A stretch of DNA of 64,000 nucleotides from Coriobacteriaceae bacterium. Lineage in GTDB: Bacteria; Actinomycetota; Coriobacteriia; Coriobacteriales; Coriobacteriaceae. This document shows, piece by piece, positions 1 to 8,379 of this stretch. The notes below the pieces were generated by a model, which ran no database searches, had not been told where the DNA came from, and was given only the letters and a program-made list of their open reading frames with translations. The first letter of the stretch is position 1. Each line of letters starts with the position of its first letter. The stretch spans positions 164,772-228,771 of the forward strand of contig CADFMD010000004.1 in assembly GCA_902835305.1 (NCBI GenBank), read 5' to 3'. Made by a program: the position numbers and the translations under genes.

Positions 1-25
1 ACCCCATCACCAGATGGCTAGCGGG

Positions 26-382
26 CTAATCGTCGGGGGTTTCGATTTCGATACTTGCGATATCGAGCTCGCGGCCGTGCAGTAGGCGCACGTTGGCACC
101 ACCACACTGAGGACAGCGACAGTGGAAGCGATCGTGGTCGAAAACCTCGCCGCAGTCTAGACACTCGCTTTGTGGATGGACCTCCTCCACGGCAAGCTCG
201 CAGCCGCGCGTGAGCGGGTCCTCGTCGCGAAACGTCTCCCACGCAAAGTCGAGCGCCTCGCGCACAACTTCGGTCATATCCCCGATACGCAGCGTTACCA
301 AAACGGCGCGCGAGGCCCCCGCCCCACGCGCCGCGCGAATCACTGTATCGAGTATGCCGTTGACAATGCCAACCTCGTGCAT
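26..382 (-). CDS. hypA: HypA, hydrogenase/urease nickel metallochaperone
   Basis: The 118-residue product has the HypA/HybF length and starts with MHEVGIV, carrying the conserved N-terminal MHE nickel-binding signature. Around residues 73-93 it has two CxxC pairs (CLDC and CPQC) that form the family's structural zinc site. HypA delivers Ni(II) with HypB during maturation of [NiFe] hydrogenase in the cytoplasm. The gene lies 6 bp downstream of tatC on the same strand, so it is probably co-transcribed with the Tat genes; Tat exports folded hydrogenase subunits, which makes the grouping sensible. HypB and the other Hyp genes are not in the window. The start ATG gives the conserved MHE directly. 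The assignment rests on motif and length, and is firm. Confidence 0.93.
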   Translation of the reverse strand: MHEVGIVNGILDTVIRAARGAGASRAVLVTLRIGDMTEVVREALDFAWETFRDEDPLTRGCELAVEEVHPQSECLDCGEVFDHDRFHCRCPQCGGANVRLLHGRELDIASIEIETPDD

Positions 383-388
383 ACCGAT

Positions 389-1180
389 TTACTCCTCGTC
401 GTCCTCGTCGTCCGAGAACAGGTCCAGACGGCTCACGAACAGGCCCTCCTTGCCCTCGCGCGCGGTAATGACCACGCGAGCGATGGCGAGCGAAATCTCG
501 TAGAGCGAGAGCAGGGCGCCATACATGAGACCCAGCGTAACGGGCGAGCCGTCGGGCGTAATCACAGCCGAACCCACGAGCAGGCCTACGTACACGTAGC
601 GCCAGGCGCTGCGGAAGGCCGCATAGGACACGATGTGGAAAACGGACAGGTAGAAGATGATGAGCGGCAGCTCAAACGCCACACCAAAGCCGATCATAAA
701 GAGCAGCTCCATGTTGACGTAGTTCTCCAGATCGGGCAACGCCGTAGCGACAGCCGAGGTCTCGCCGATGAGCCACTCAAAGCCCGCCGGGATGATGATG
801 AAGTAGCAGAAGATGGCACCCAGGAAGAACAGCACCGTCGAGGCGAGCACCGTGGGCACAACCCACTTGCGCTCGTTGGGGCGCAGTGCCGGCAGGAAAA
901 ATGCCAGAATCTGCCAGATGATCATGGGCGTGCACATGACCACGGCCATCTTGATGGCAAGCGAGAAGCGCAGGCCAAAGCCGCCGAGCGTGGTGGTGAT
1001 GTAAAACTTACCGTCCGGCACAAAGGAGCGGATGGGGTCCTCAAGAATATCGAGCACCACGGGCGTGGCAAAGTACAGCACGATGGCGGCGGCAAACACC
1101 GAAACGACCACGATGGTCAGGCGGCGACGGAGCTCTCCCAGGTGATCGAAGAGCGGCATGCGCGCAGGTCCGATCGGCAT
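389..1180 (-). CDS. tatC: TatC, Sec-independent protein translocase core subunit
   Basis: The 263-residue protein has several hydrophobic segments in the TatC pattern and begins with the family's N-terminal motif MPLFDHLGELRRRL near residues 8-21. This segment contains the conserved Glu and Arg that contact the twin-arginine signal peptide. TatC recognises RR signal peptides in the membrane and recruits TatA to pass folded proteins. The C-terminus is a charged acidic tail (LFSDDEDDEE). Its ATG overlaps the tatA stop by one base (TAATG), implying translational coupling. hypA follows 6 bp later. The length and order of the genes are typical of actinobacterial tat operons. Confidence 0.95.
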   Translation of the reverse strand: MPIGPARMPLFDHLGELRRRLTIVVVSVFAAAIVLYFATPVVLDILEDPIRSFVPDGKFYITTTLGGFGLRFSLAIKMAVVMCTPMIIWQILAFFLPALRPNERKWVVPTVLASTVLFFLGAIFCYFIIIPAGFEWLIGETSAVATALPDLENYVNMELLFMIGFGVAFELPLIIFYLSVFHIVSYAAFRSAWRYVYVGLLVGSAVITPDGSPVTLGLMYGALLSLYEISLAIARVVITAREGKEGLFVSRLDLFSDDEDDEE

Positions 1181-1752
1181 TACTCATCGCCTCCCTTCGG
1201 GGCGTCGGCGGCAGCAGCCTCGGCATCGTCCTCGACCTCGAGCTCGCGAGCGAGCTGGTCGACGACGGCCTTGCGCTTGCGGGGACGACGGGCGTAGAGG
1301 TCAGCCGTCGTGGGCTCTGCCGGCTCGGGCTCGGGCTCTGCAGCAGGCTCGGGCTCGACGGCAGCAGCAGGCTCTGTACCCTCGGCCTCATCAACAGCGC
1401 CTTCGCCCTCAGCAGCACCCTCGCTTGCGGCCTTCTCGGCAGCAAGACGGGCGCGACGCTCGGCAAAGGTCTCCTTCTTGGCGGGCGCTGCCGTCTCGGC
1501 GACATCCTCGTCCACATCGGAATCGTCGTCGGTCGCAGCAGTCTTCTTGGGCTTGACCGGGGCCGACGCGGCCTCGCTCACCGGATCGATAATCTCGGAC
1601 TGAACAACGGCCGTCATCTTTTCCTGCGTCTCGCGGAACTGACGGATGGCACGGCCGATCGTGCGGCCCATCTGCGGGAGCTTATCCGGGCCAAACAGCA
1701 AAAAGCCGAAGACCACGATGATCGCGAGCTCACCCTCTCCAATACCAAACAC
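1180..1752 (-). CDS. tatA: TatA/TatB-family twin-arginine translocase subunit
   Basis: I place the start at a GTG at 1752. It has a GGAGG five bases upstream and yields the family-typical N-terminus (M)FGIGEGELAIIVVFG; an upstream ATG at 1797 would add an atypical 15-residue head. The product is then 190 residues: one transmembrane helix (about 5-20), the hinge FGPDKLP, an amphipathic helix through about residue 50, and a long low-complexity acidic Ala/Glu/Pro-rich tail. TatA-family subunits form the translocation pore or, as TatB, the receptor with TatC. The long tail is TatB-like, but the FGPxKLP hinge occurs in both, so I do not separate them. It is the first gene of the tatA-tatC-hypA operon and overlaps tatC by one base. 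Confidence 0.88.
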   Translation of the reverse strand: MFGIGEGELAIIVVFGFLLFGPDKLPQMGRTIGRAIRQFRETQEKMTAVVQSEIIDPVSEAASAPVKPKKTAATDDDSDVDEDVAETAAPAKKETFAERRARLAAEKAASEGAAEGEGAVDEAEGTEPAAAVEPEPAAEPEPEPAEPTTADLYARRPRKRKAVVDQLARELEVEDDAEAAAADAPKGGDE

Positions 1753-1905
1753 ACATACCTCCAAGGCTCGATGTGAGTCGAGCCCGCACCGCGCCATTCG
1801 GCCGGAACTCGTCTATTCATTCGGTCAAGTATAGCGCCCGGACGCCAAAACGTCCGAGCGCATCACAAACATATGCCAAACGGCACGCCCTTTTGGGGGC
1901 AAAGA

Positions 1906-2220
1906 TTATGCAGCGGTGATCGAAATCTCCTGGTCGACGCCCAACAGCTGAACCACGCGCATCACCGGGGGCTGCACGTTGACGCAGCTAAAACGCTTAC
2001 CATGATCAGCTGCGTGGTGTGCGGCGCCCACAAGCACGCCAATGCCCGTCGAATCGATGTAGCTCACCTGGGCAAAATCGAGCTCAACGGCCTCAGTGGG
2101 CTGCTCGAGCGCCAGGTCGATGGCATTGCGCAGGCTATCGGCGTTAGAGATATCGATCTCACCGGTCACCTTAATGGTGTAGAGCTCTGGCGTGGGGTTG
2201 GTGGAAATACCCAAATCCAT
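1906..2220 (-). CDS. STAS-domain anti-sigma factor antagonist
   Basis: The 104-residue protein is a single STAS domain, similar in length to SpoIIAA and RsbV. Residues 45-65 hold the signature DFAQVSYIDSTGIGVLV; the Ser of DSTGIG is the site normally phosphorylated by an anti-sigma kinase. Unphosphorylated antagonists bind the anti-sigma factor and free a sigma factor. No kinase or sigma gene is adjacent, so the partner is unknown. The gene stands alone on the minus strand between the tat operon and an aminotransferase. The STAS assignment is firm; which stress or developmental sigma factor it serves cannot be seen. Confidence 0.9.
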   Translation of the reverse strand: MDLGISTNPTPELYTIKVTGEIDISNADSLRNAIDLALEQPTEAVELDFAQVSYIDSTGIGVLVGAAHHAADHGKRFSCVNVQPPVMRVVQLLGVDQEISITAA

Positions 2221-2286
2221 GTATACGCTCCTTTACGTATCGAAAGTGCGGATAGTACTAGGCGCGGACTTGCGGGGCCCTACGCG

Positions 2287-3591
2287 TTAGGCGCGCTCGG
2301 CACGCGCAAGCTCGGCAGCGACGAGCTTGACAGCCAGCACCAGCACATCGAGCGCAGCCTCCAGGTCCTCGACCGTGGGATAGCTCGGCGCGATGCGGAT
2401 GTTGGTGTCGCGCGGATCCTTGCCATAAGGCCAGGTGGCACCAGCCGGCGTGAGCTTGACGCCCAGGTCGGCACAAAGCGCGGCGACCTTCTGGGCCGAG
2501 CCCTCGGGGCCATCGAAACTCACAAAGTAGCCGCCATGGGGATGAGTCCAAGTGGCGCAGCCCGTGTTACCCAAGCCCTCGGTGAGTTTACGCTCAACGG
2601 CCTCAAAGCGCGGGCGCAGGAACTCGGCATGCTTTTTCATGTGCTCCTTGACCGCCTCGATGGTGGGAAGGAAACGCACGTGACGCAGCTGGTTGAGCTT
2701 ATCGGCGCTAATAAGACCGGCCTTCAGGCGCTTGGAGAACTCGGCGATGACCGCGGGGCTCGCACCGATAAAGCCGATGCCGGCGCCCGGGAAGGTGATC
2801 TTGGACGTCGAGGCAAAGGCCACCACGCGATCCTCGGTGCCCGCCGCGCGAGCGAGGTCAAAGATATTTGCGAGCTCGTCGGTCTCGTCGTACAGGTCGT
2901 GCACGCAGTAAGCGTTGTCCCAGAAGATGCAGAAATCGGGCGCGGCCGTGGGCATCTCGACCAAGCGGCGCACAGTGTCCTCGCTAAAGGTGATGCCCGT
3001 GGGGTTGGAATACTTGGGCACGCACCAGATACCCTTGATGGAATCGTCGGCGGCAACCAGGCGCTCGATCTCGTCCATGTCGGGGCCGTTGTCGGTCATC
3101 GCGACGGGGACGTTCTCGATGCCCAGATCGGCGGTGATGCCAAAGTGGCGATCGTAGCCGGGAACAGGGCACAGGAACTTGACCTTCTTGCCGTCGTGCG
3201 CTGCCTCGTAAGCCTCCCAAGGGTCGCTGCCGCACGAGCCGCAACGCCAGAACATACCGGCGATATCGTGCTCGATCAGCAGGCTCGATGAGCCCAGTAC
3301 GAGCGTCTGCTCGGCAGGACAACCCAGGAACTCCCCCGCCAGCTTGCGTGCCGAGGGAATGCCCTCAAAGCAGCCGTAGTTGGAGCAGTCGACGTTGCCG
3401 TCATGCAGATCGGCATCGGCATTGAGGATATCGAGCATGGGTCGAGAGATGTCCACCTGGGAGGGCGACGGCTTGCCGCGGGCCATGTCGAGCGCCAGGC
3501 CCTTGGCCTTGACCTCGGCGACCTCGGCTTTGAGCGCCTCGATGGCGGCATCGAGTTCGGTGGTTTCCATCTTCTGGTAGATCGTCTGCAT
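2287..3591 (-). CDS. PLP-dependent aspartate aminotransferase, class Ic-like
   Basis: The 434-residue protein is a fold-type I aminotransferase of the family typified by the Corynebacterium glutamicum aspartate aminotransferase (class Ic). Visible motifs are the substrate-side segment MARGKPSPSQVDISRPML (near residues 36-54), the SNPTGITF loop, DNAYCVHDL, and FASTSKITFPGAG, whose Lys is the expected PLP Schiff-base residue. Near the C-terminus NIRIAPSYPTVEDLE supplies the conserved carboxylate-binding Arg. It probably interconverts aspartate and oxaloacetate in the cytoplasm. A GAAAGG stretch lies about 10 bases before the chosen ATG; an in-frame ATG seven codons later is an alternative. It is transcribed alone, divergently from the small gene at 3742. 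Confidence 0.85.
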   Translation of the reverse strand: MQTIYQKMETTELDAAIEALKAEVAEVKAKGLALDMARGKPSPSQVDISRPMLDILNADADLHDGNVDCSNYGCFEGIPSARKLAGEFLGCPAEQTLVLGSSSLLIEHDIAGMFWRCGSCGSDPWEAYEAAHDGKKVKFLCPVPGYDRHFGITADLGIENVPVAMTDNGPDMDEIERLVAADDSIKGIWCVPKYSNPTGITFSEDTVRRLVEMPTAAPDFCIFWDNAYCVHDLYDETDELANIFDLARAAGTEDRVVAFASTSKITFPGAGIGFIGASPAVIAEFSKRLKAGLISADKLNQLRHVRFLPTIEAVKEHMKKHAEFLRPRFEAVERKLTEGLGNTGCATWTHPHGGYFVSFDGPEGSAQKVAALCADLGVKLTPAGATWPYGKDPRDTNIRIAPSYPTVEDLEAALDVLVLAVKLVAAELARAERA

Positions 3592-3741
3592 GGGGTGCGA
3601 CCTTTCGCGAAGCGGTACGTTGCAGTTCGTCTAAGTATAGACCGCCATCGTCGCAACGTTATGAAGCCGTGATAGATTAAGTTCATCGCAATCAATTACG
3701 AATCGCCGCGCATGCCGGCGTGGGGCGCCCAAGGAGGCACT

Positions 3742-3996
3742 ATGGAGTACGGATCGTTTCAGGCCGAGGAATTCGGCGACTTGCAGCGCCTGGTCGACGG
3801 ACTGTTTTACGACCGCCACGCCATCGACCGCCTGGATCTGATCGTACAGGCCGAAATCTTGGACCTGGCGCCCGACCTCATGGAAATCGTGAACCTTTTG
3901 CCGCCCGGCTACTACGACCGCCAGTCACTTTGCGACCAGCTCAACTCCGCCTTGGCCGCCCACGGCTGGGGCGCCGTCTACGGCACCGTGGAATAA
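3742..3996 (+). CDS. Small acidic conserved hypothetical protein
   Basis: This 84-residue acidic protein starts at an ATG preceded by a strong AAGGAGG (3731-3737), which decides the start over an in-frame ATG ten codons upstream. The chain is largely predicted helix: a first half rich in Asp, Glu and Leu, then the segment NLLPPGYYDRQSLCDQLNSAL, ending at GWGAVYGTVE. There is no signal peptide, membrane segment or metal motif. I do not recognise the family. It is divergent from the aminotransferase gene and is followed by a 370-bp non-coding stretch that ends in a strong terminator at 4242-4279, which may end its transcript. Confidence 0.7.
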   Translation: MEYGSFQAEEFGDLQRLVDGLFYDRHAIDRLDLIVQAEILDLAPDLMEIVNLLPPGYYDRQSLCDQLNSALAAHGWGAVYGTVE

Positions 3997-4076
3997 GCCT
4001 CGAGGCCGGCATTTGGCCCGTTTCCCGACCCTGGCGAGGCTTGTTTTAGGGCTTGTGGCCAAAAAAGGGCAAATAT

Positions 4077-4262
4077 GAGTACTGTCACCTTTTTAGTAGC
4101 AGCGTTTCTTGGTCGAAATCGGCAAAACTCGACTTGAAACTCCCTAATCACCGTCAGCTAGCGCCAAATTGGAAGTCGATGGTCACTCATTAACGTACAG
4201 TTCTTATAACTTTGTTCATTATTTTCCGCACCTAAAATGATACGCCGTTTGTGACAGTACTC
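4077..4262. repeat. Intergenic element bounded by 12-bp perfect inverted repeats
   Basis: The 12-mer gagtactgtcac at 4077-4088 returns as its exact reverse complement, gtgacagtactc, at 4251-4262. The 186-bp segment between these ends is AT-richer than its surroundings and has no credible gene. The right copy lies inside the hairpin of the terminator at 4242-4279. The layout could be a small non-autonomous mobile element or a structured RNA whose 5' and 3' ends pair. No target-site duplication is evident. Confidence 0.5.
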
Positions 4263-4279
4263 ACAAACGGCGTTTTTTG
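4242..4279 (+). terminator. Strong Rho-independent terminator
   Basis: Perfect 13-bp stem (acgccgtttgtga at 4242-4254 with its complement at 4261-4273), 6-base loop cagtac, then a run of six T on the plus strand. It could end the transcript of the small gene at 3742-3996, or of a non-coding RNA from 4000-4240. Confidence 0.8.
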
Positions 4280-4368
4280 ACCACTGGCGTGTCTGGCAGG
4301 CGGCAAGCACCGCCCGAATCCGCATTTTGAACGCGCCCGAATCGGTTCTGGAGCCGGTTTTCGCGCTC

Positions 4369-5727
4369 TTACTCGTCTTTGGGCGAGGGATGCTTGCAGA
4401 CCACGCTCATGTAGATCATGCCGAGCACGGCTGCGGTGACCGAACCGGCGAGAATAGCGGCCTTGGCTGCAAGAACCTCAAACTGGGCCGTCGGGAAGGC
4501 AAGGCCGCTGATGAGAATCGACATGGTAAAGCCGATACCGCCCAGAATGCCCACGCCGGCAATCATGTGCCAGTTGACATTGTGCGGCAGCTCGCAGGCC
4601 TTAAGCTTAACCAGGGCAAACGTCATACCAAAGATGCCGATCGGCTTGCCCAGCAGCATGCCAAAGTACACGCCGAGCGTCACCGGATCGGTGAGCAGCG
4701 TGCTCATGTCCACGCCCACTAAGCGAACCTGAGCGTTTACGAACGCAAAGATCGGCAGGATCACAAAGTTGACCGGCGTGGAGATCAGACGCTCCATGCG
4801 GATAAGCGGCGGGGTCACGCGGTGCATGACGCGCTCGACCTTGGTAGTCGAGACGGTAAAGTCATGCTGGCCCAGGATGTGTGCCTCGTCGTCGTAGCGA
4901 TCATCGAGCAGCGGCAGGCACTCGCCCAACCAATCGGTGAGGCTATCGAGCTTGACACCGCACTTGGCCGGGATGGTAAAGGCCAAGATGACGCCAGCAA
5001 GCGTAGCGTGCACGCCGCTCTTGAACATGCAGAACCACAACAGCAGACCCAGTACCGAATACGGGGCAAGGCGGTAGTGCTGCGTCTTGTTGAGCCACAC
5101 GAGCGCGCAGGTCACAAGCGCGGCGGCGCCCAACCAAAACGGATTGGGGCTCTGACCGTAGAAGATGGCGATGGCGGCGATGGAGATGAGGTCGTCGGCG
5201 ATGGCGAGCGTCGAGAAGAACACGCGCACGCCGTTGGGCACGCGATTGCCCAAAAGCGACAGCACGCCCAGCGCAAAGGCAATATCGGTTGCCATGGGGA
5301 TGGCCCAACCGTTGCGGGCACCGGCATGGTTAAAGATCAGGTAGATGCAGGCGGGAACGACAACGCCGCCCACGGCCGCCAGCATGGGAAGCATGGCCTG
5401 ACGCGGATTCTTGAGCTCACCGACCGTCATCTCGTACTTAAGCTCGATGCCCACCAACAAAAAGAAAATCGCCATGAGGAAGTCGTTGACGAAAAGCTCA
5501 ACGGTGAGACCGGCCGTAAGGTTGCCCAGACCCACATACAGCGGGGTCTCCAAAAAGTGATGGATGGCCTCGTAGGCATCGGTATTGGCGCAAATGACGG
5601 CGGCGATGGCGGCGAAGACCATGACGGCGGCGGAAATCGTACCGTTCTCGGCGATGCGCTCCCAGATGTCGTGACGTTCAAAGCGCTTGCGCTCACGAAC
5701 GTTGAACAGCTGCTCAGTTGCTGCCAT
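4369..5727 (-). CDS. nhaA: NhaA-type Na+/H+ antiporter
   Basis: The 452-residue membrane protein matches the NhaA family throughout. It has about a dozen hydrophobic helices, the conserved FFLLVGIELKYE motif, GWAIPMATDIAFALGVL, and the paired aspartates of TLAIADDLISI that bind and carry Na+/H+. The assembly helix further on reads PVNFVILPIFAFVNA, followed by GKPIGIFG and GVGILGGIGFTMSILI. NhaA expels Na+ in exchange for protons across the cytoplasmic membrane. It is about 60 residues longer than E. coli NhaA, mainly in a hydrophilic loop around residues 265-300. The ATG has an AAAGGAG ribosome site. It is monocistronic by spacing. Confidence 0.95.
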   Translation of the reverse strand: MAATEQLFNVRERKRFERHDIWERIAENGTISAAVMVFAAIAAVICANTDAYEAIHHFLETPLYVGLGNLTAGLTVELFVNDFLMAIFFLLVGIELKYEMTVGELKNPRQAMLPMLAAVGGVVVPACIYLIFNHAGARNGWAIPMATDIAFALGVLSLLGNRVPNGVRVFFSTLAIADDLISIAAIAIFYGQSPNPFWLGAAALVTCALVWLNKTQHYRLAPYSVLGLLLWFCMFKSGVHATLAGVILAFTIPAKCGVKLDSLTDWLGECLPLLDDRYDDEAHILGQHDFTVSTTKVERVMHRVTPPLIRMERLISTPVNFVILPIFAFVNAQVRLVGVDMSTLLTDPVTLGVYFGMLLGKPIGIFGMTFALVKLKACELPHNVNWHMIAGVGILGGIGFTMSILISGLAFPTAQFEVLAAKAAILAGSVTAAVLGMIYMSVVCKHPSPKDE

Positions 5728-5934
5728 GGGCGGCTCCTTTCACGGGAAAGCTCCCGTCTTAAAAAAGCACGGCCCGCCCAAGTGGCGGCGCCGCGCTCTA
5801 ACGTATTACGCTTGCATCTAGCCTACCCTGCACGACAAGCACGCAGGCGTGGCCGAAAAGCGGAACCACAGGTTGAACATTATTTGCTCAACGGCACGGG
5901 CACGCCTGTCCAAGAGACGACGCGGCGCCGTGCA

Positions 5935-5975
5935 CAAAAAACGACCGGAGCGCGGGACGTCCGCGATCCGGTCGT
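5935..5975 (-). terminator. Terminator after the Mn-pyrophosphatase gene
   Basis: A 9-bp stem (acgaccgga at 5941-5949 with tccggtcgt at 5967-5975) is followed on the minus strand by six T residues (5936-5941 complement). It sits 20 bp past the stop of the pyrophosphatase gene. Confidence 0.85.
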
Positions 5976-5994
5976 GGCGTTTGGTCAACTAAAC

Positions 5995-6918
5995 CTAGCA
6001 GGCGGCCATGATGGGGGCAGCGACCTGCTTCTTACGGGAGAGGACACCCGGCATCCAGACGCCGTCGTGCTCGTCGGCAATGCCCAGGCCCTTCTGAGCG
6101 GCCTCGGTCTCGCCCTCGAGCAGGACCTGCGAGCCCTCCTCCATGATGTCGGTGATGCACAGGACAATGCCATCGGCACCCTTCTCGGCGGCGTAGGCAC
6201 GCATGGCCTCGCGAATCTCGTCGATCATGCCGAGCGCACGACTCTTGTCGACGGTCTCGTACTGGCCGATGAGCAGCTTCTTGCCGGCGGGCTCGAACAT
6301 CTTGATGTCGTTGCCGACCATCTCGGCTGCGGTGAAGGAGCCGGACGGACGGGTGAGGAAGACCTCCATGCCAAACTTGACCGGGTCGACACCCACCTGC
6401 TCGCCGAGCTTGGCGGCGACGGCGCGGTCGACATCGGTGGTGGTGGGACTCTTGAGCATGAGCGTGTCGGTCATCATGGCCGAGAGCAGCAGCTTGGCCT
6501 GGACGTCGGAAAGCTCAACGCCGAGCACGCCGGCGAGCTTGGTGACGATGGTGCAGCTGGAACCCCAGGGCAGGCAGATGTAGTGCAGCGGGCCGGCGGT
6601 CTCGAAATCGCCGATGCGGTGATGATCGACGACGCCAAAGACCGTGGCGTCCTTAAGGCCGGCGACAGACTGGGCGGACTCGTTGTGGTCGGTGAGGACG
6701 ACGAGCTGGCCGGCCTCGACGGACTCGATCACGCGGGGCTCGGCAATGCCGGCGTCGGCAAGCAGCTTGGCGGACTCGGCCGGAAGCTGACCAAGGGCGC
6801 AGGCCTCGTAGGTGTTGCCGGCATACTCAACCTGGTTGAGCAGCTGGGACAGGACGACGGCGCTCATGATGGCGTCATTATCGGGGTTCTGGTGACCAAA
6901 GACAAGAACGTTTGCCAT
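5995..6918 (-). CDS. ppaC: Manganese-dependent (family II) inorganic pyrophosphatase
   Basis: The 307-residue protein is a DHH-family pyrophosphatase of standard length. It begins MANVLVFGHQNPDNDAIMSA, containing the first metal motif HxxPDxD. Residues near 95-98 read DHHRIGDF (the DHH motif), and near the C-terminus is the second-domain signature SRKKQV with its conserved Lys/Arg for substrate. It hydrolyses PPi to two phosphates in the cytoplasm, pulling biosynthetic reactions forward. The ATG follows a GGATAT-type site. It ends in a clear terminator at 5935-5975 and has its own promoter region upstream, so it is probably a single-gene unit. Confidence 0.94.
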   Translation of the reverse strand: MANVLVFGHQNPDNDAIMSAVVLSQLLNQVEYAGNTYEACALGQLPAESAKLLADAGIAEPRVIESVEAGQLVVLTDHNESAQSVAGLKDATVFGVVDHHRIGDFETAGPLHYICLPWGSSCTIVTKLAGVLGVELSDVQAKLLLSAMMTDTLMLKSPTTTDVDRAVAAKLGEQVGVDPVKFGMEVFLTRPSGSFTAAEMVGNDIKMFEPAGKKLLIGQYETVDKSRALGMIDEIREAMRAYAAEKGADGIVLCITDIMEEGSQVLLEGETEAAQKGLGIADEHDGVWMPGVLSRKKQVAAPIMAAC

Positions 6919-7051
6919 GGATATCCTCCACTTGATATGTGTACTTGGACGTAGCTATGGTAGCACGCCGATGCCGAGCCTTCGCAGACGGAAGGGGCAC
7001 GGCATATTTTGGGGCAGGCATGGAGGCCAAGGCTGTCCTTTTTGCGCCATG

Positions 7052-7069
7052 TTGGTGCAAAGTAACCTG
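7052..7069. repeat. Dispersed 18-bp intergenic repeat, copy 1
   Basis: The 18-mer ttggtgcaaagtaacctg occurs here on the plus strand and again, exactly, on the minus strand at 13445-13462. Both copies are intergenic. This marks a dispersed repeat family. Confidence 0.6.
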
Positions 7070-7085
7070 CCCCCCCTTGCACCAG

Positions 7086-8039
7086 CTATTTGCCGGCGGC
7101 GCGCAGGGCTACGTAGGCGGCACCGATGATGCCGGCGTCGTTGCCGAGCGAAGCGACCTTAATGGGCGTCTCGCGCGAGGCGGAGAGCGCGTACTGCTTA
7201 AAGTGCTCGCGGACCTTGTCGAGGTAGACATCGGCCGAAGCGGAAGCACCGCCGCCGATCAGGAACATCTCGGGATCGACCACGTTGGCAATAAGCGCCA
7301 GGGCGCGGCCGAGATAGTCGGCCATGGTATCGGCCGCGGCCAGCGCGAGCTTGTCGCCCTCGCGGCAGGCCTGGAACACGTCCTTGGAATCGGAGGGGCC
7401 GGTCAGCTCGATGGGCTCGACGCCCGCCTTTTCGCACTCGGCAAGGTAGTTGCTCACCACGCCGGTGGCGCTGGAATACTGCTCCAGATGGCCATGGCCG
7501 CCGCAGCCGCAGGTGCGCTCCTCGTCGGGGTTCAGGCACATGTGGCCAATCTCGCCGCCGGCGCCCACAACGCCTGATACCACGTCGCCGTTAACGATAA
7601 CGCCGCCGCCCACGCCGGTACCAATGGTGACCATCACCACGTTCTGTACGCCCTTGGCAGAGCCGAGCCAGGCCTCGCCCATGGCAGCGGCGTTGGCATC
7701 GTTCTCGTACTTAACGACCGCGTCGGGGCAGTGCTCCTGAATGGCGACTCTCAGCTCGGGCAGGTTAATGGCAATGTTGGCCTTGACCTTGGCATCGCCC
7801 GATGCCGGGATGGGGCACGGAACGGCCAGACCAATGCCCGCCACAAAGGCACGCGGAATCTGGGCCTTGGCGACCACCTGGTCGATAGCTTCGGTCACCG
7901 CGGCAAAGCCCGCAGCGTCAACGATGGGAGGCGTGGGCACGCTGGCCTTGGCCAGCAGGTTGCCGTCCTCGTCGAACAGGCCCTCCTTAACCGAAGTGCC
8001 GCCGACGTCAATGCCGATGTAGTACTGCTTAGGTTCCAT
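7086..8039 (-). CDS. ROK-family glucokinase
   Basis: I start at the ATG at 8039 (AAAGGCGGG upstream), giving 317 residues beginning MEPKQYYIGIDVGGTSVKEG, the phosphate-1 ATP-binding motif. Mid-protein VTIGTGVGGGVIVNGDV matches phosphate-2. The ROK signature and zinc site follow near residues 170-190 as HMCLNPDEERTCGCGGHGHLEQYSS. The usual zinc pattern is CxCGxxGCxE; here the last Cys is replaced by His, which can still ligand zinc. ROK kinases of this length phosphorylate glucose with ATP. Streptomyces GlkA is the best-known relative, but other hexoses cannot be excluded. A GntR regulator and phosphomannose isomerase lie divergently next door, which suits a sugar-metabolism setting. Confidence 0.85.
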   Translation of the reverse strand: MEPKQYYIGIDVGGTSVKEGLFDEDGNLLAKASVPTPPIVDAAGFAAVTEAIDQVVAKAQIPRAFVAGIGLAVPCPIPASGDAKVKANIAINLPELRVAIQEHCPDAVVKYENDANAAAMGEAWLGSAKGVQNVVMVTIGTGVGGGVIVNGDVVSGVVGAGGEIGHMCLNPDEERTCGCGGHGHLEQYSSATGVVSNYLAECEKAGVEPIELTGPSDSKDVFQACREGDKLALAAADTMADYLGRALALIANVVDPEMFLIGGGASASADVYLDKVREHFKQYALSASRETPIKVASLGNDAGIIGAAYVALRAAGK

Positions 8040-8167
8040 GGGAGCCCGCCTTTCTCGTTTAAACATTGCTTGTATGGTACCGCTCCCCAGGCAAAAACCT
8101 GCCAAAAAGGGACAGGTTTGTTTTGGCGGGTTTTATCTGGGGAAACTCAAAGCATGAGATTCGGTTC

Positions 8168-8190
8168 GCTGGGCGGCAAAACAGCCCAGC
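8168..8190. other. Hairpin in the glk-gntR divergent intergenic region
   Basis: A 7-bp perfect stem (gctgggc at 8168-8174, gcccagc at 8184-8190) lies within the 340-bp gap between the divergent ROK kinase and GntR genes. The rest of the gap becomes AT-rich from 8200 to 8360, as expected for the GntR promoter, and includes ttgactatact at 8333-8343. I see no gene in it and could not place a promoter pair confidently. Confidence 0.4.
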
Positions 8191-8379
8191 CCCGTCCTCG
8201 AGCCAATCAATTTGCTCAATACCACATTATTCGAGTGCATATTCATTTAGAGCGCTCTAGTTTTTAAAGAGAAGCGTTTTTTAATTAAACCTTTCTCGAA
8301 CTTTTCAAAAACGCAATAGGAATGCTTAGGTGTTGACTATACTTTCTTCTGTACTCAATCAAGCCGGAAAGGAGGTTCC

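Noticed and set aside
170..1297. A 375-codon plus-strand open frame over hypA-tatC
   Set aside because: Antisense to clearly conserved genes with no ribosome site and a low-complexity Arg/His/Gly translation.
1873..3291. A 472-codon plus-strand open frame
   Set aside because: Runs antisense to the STAS and aminotransferase genes, both of which have strong motifs on the other strand.
4822..6954. A 710-codon open frame on the plus strand
   Set aside because: It lies antisense to nhaA and the pyrophosphatase gene; the translation is His/Gly/Asp-rich and resembles no protein, as expected from the reverse of GC-rich codons.
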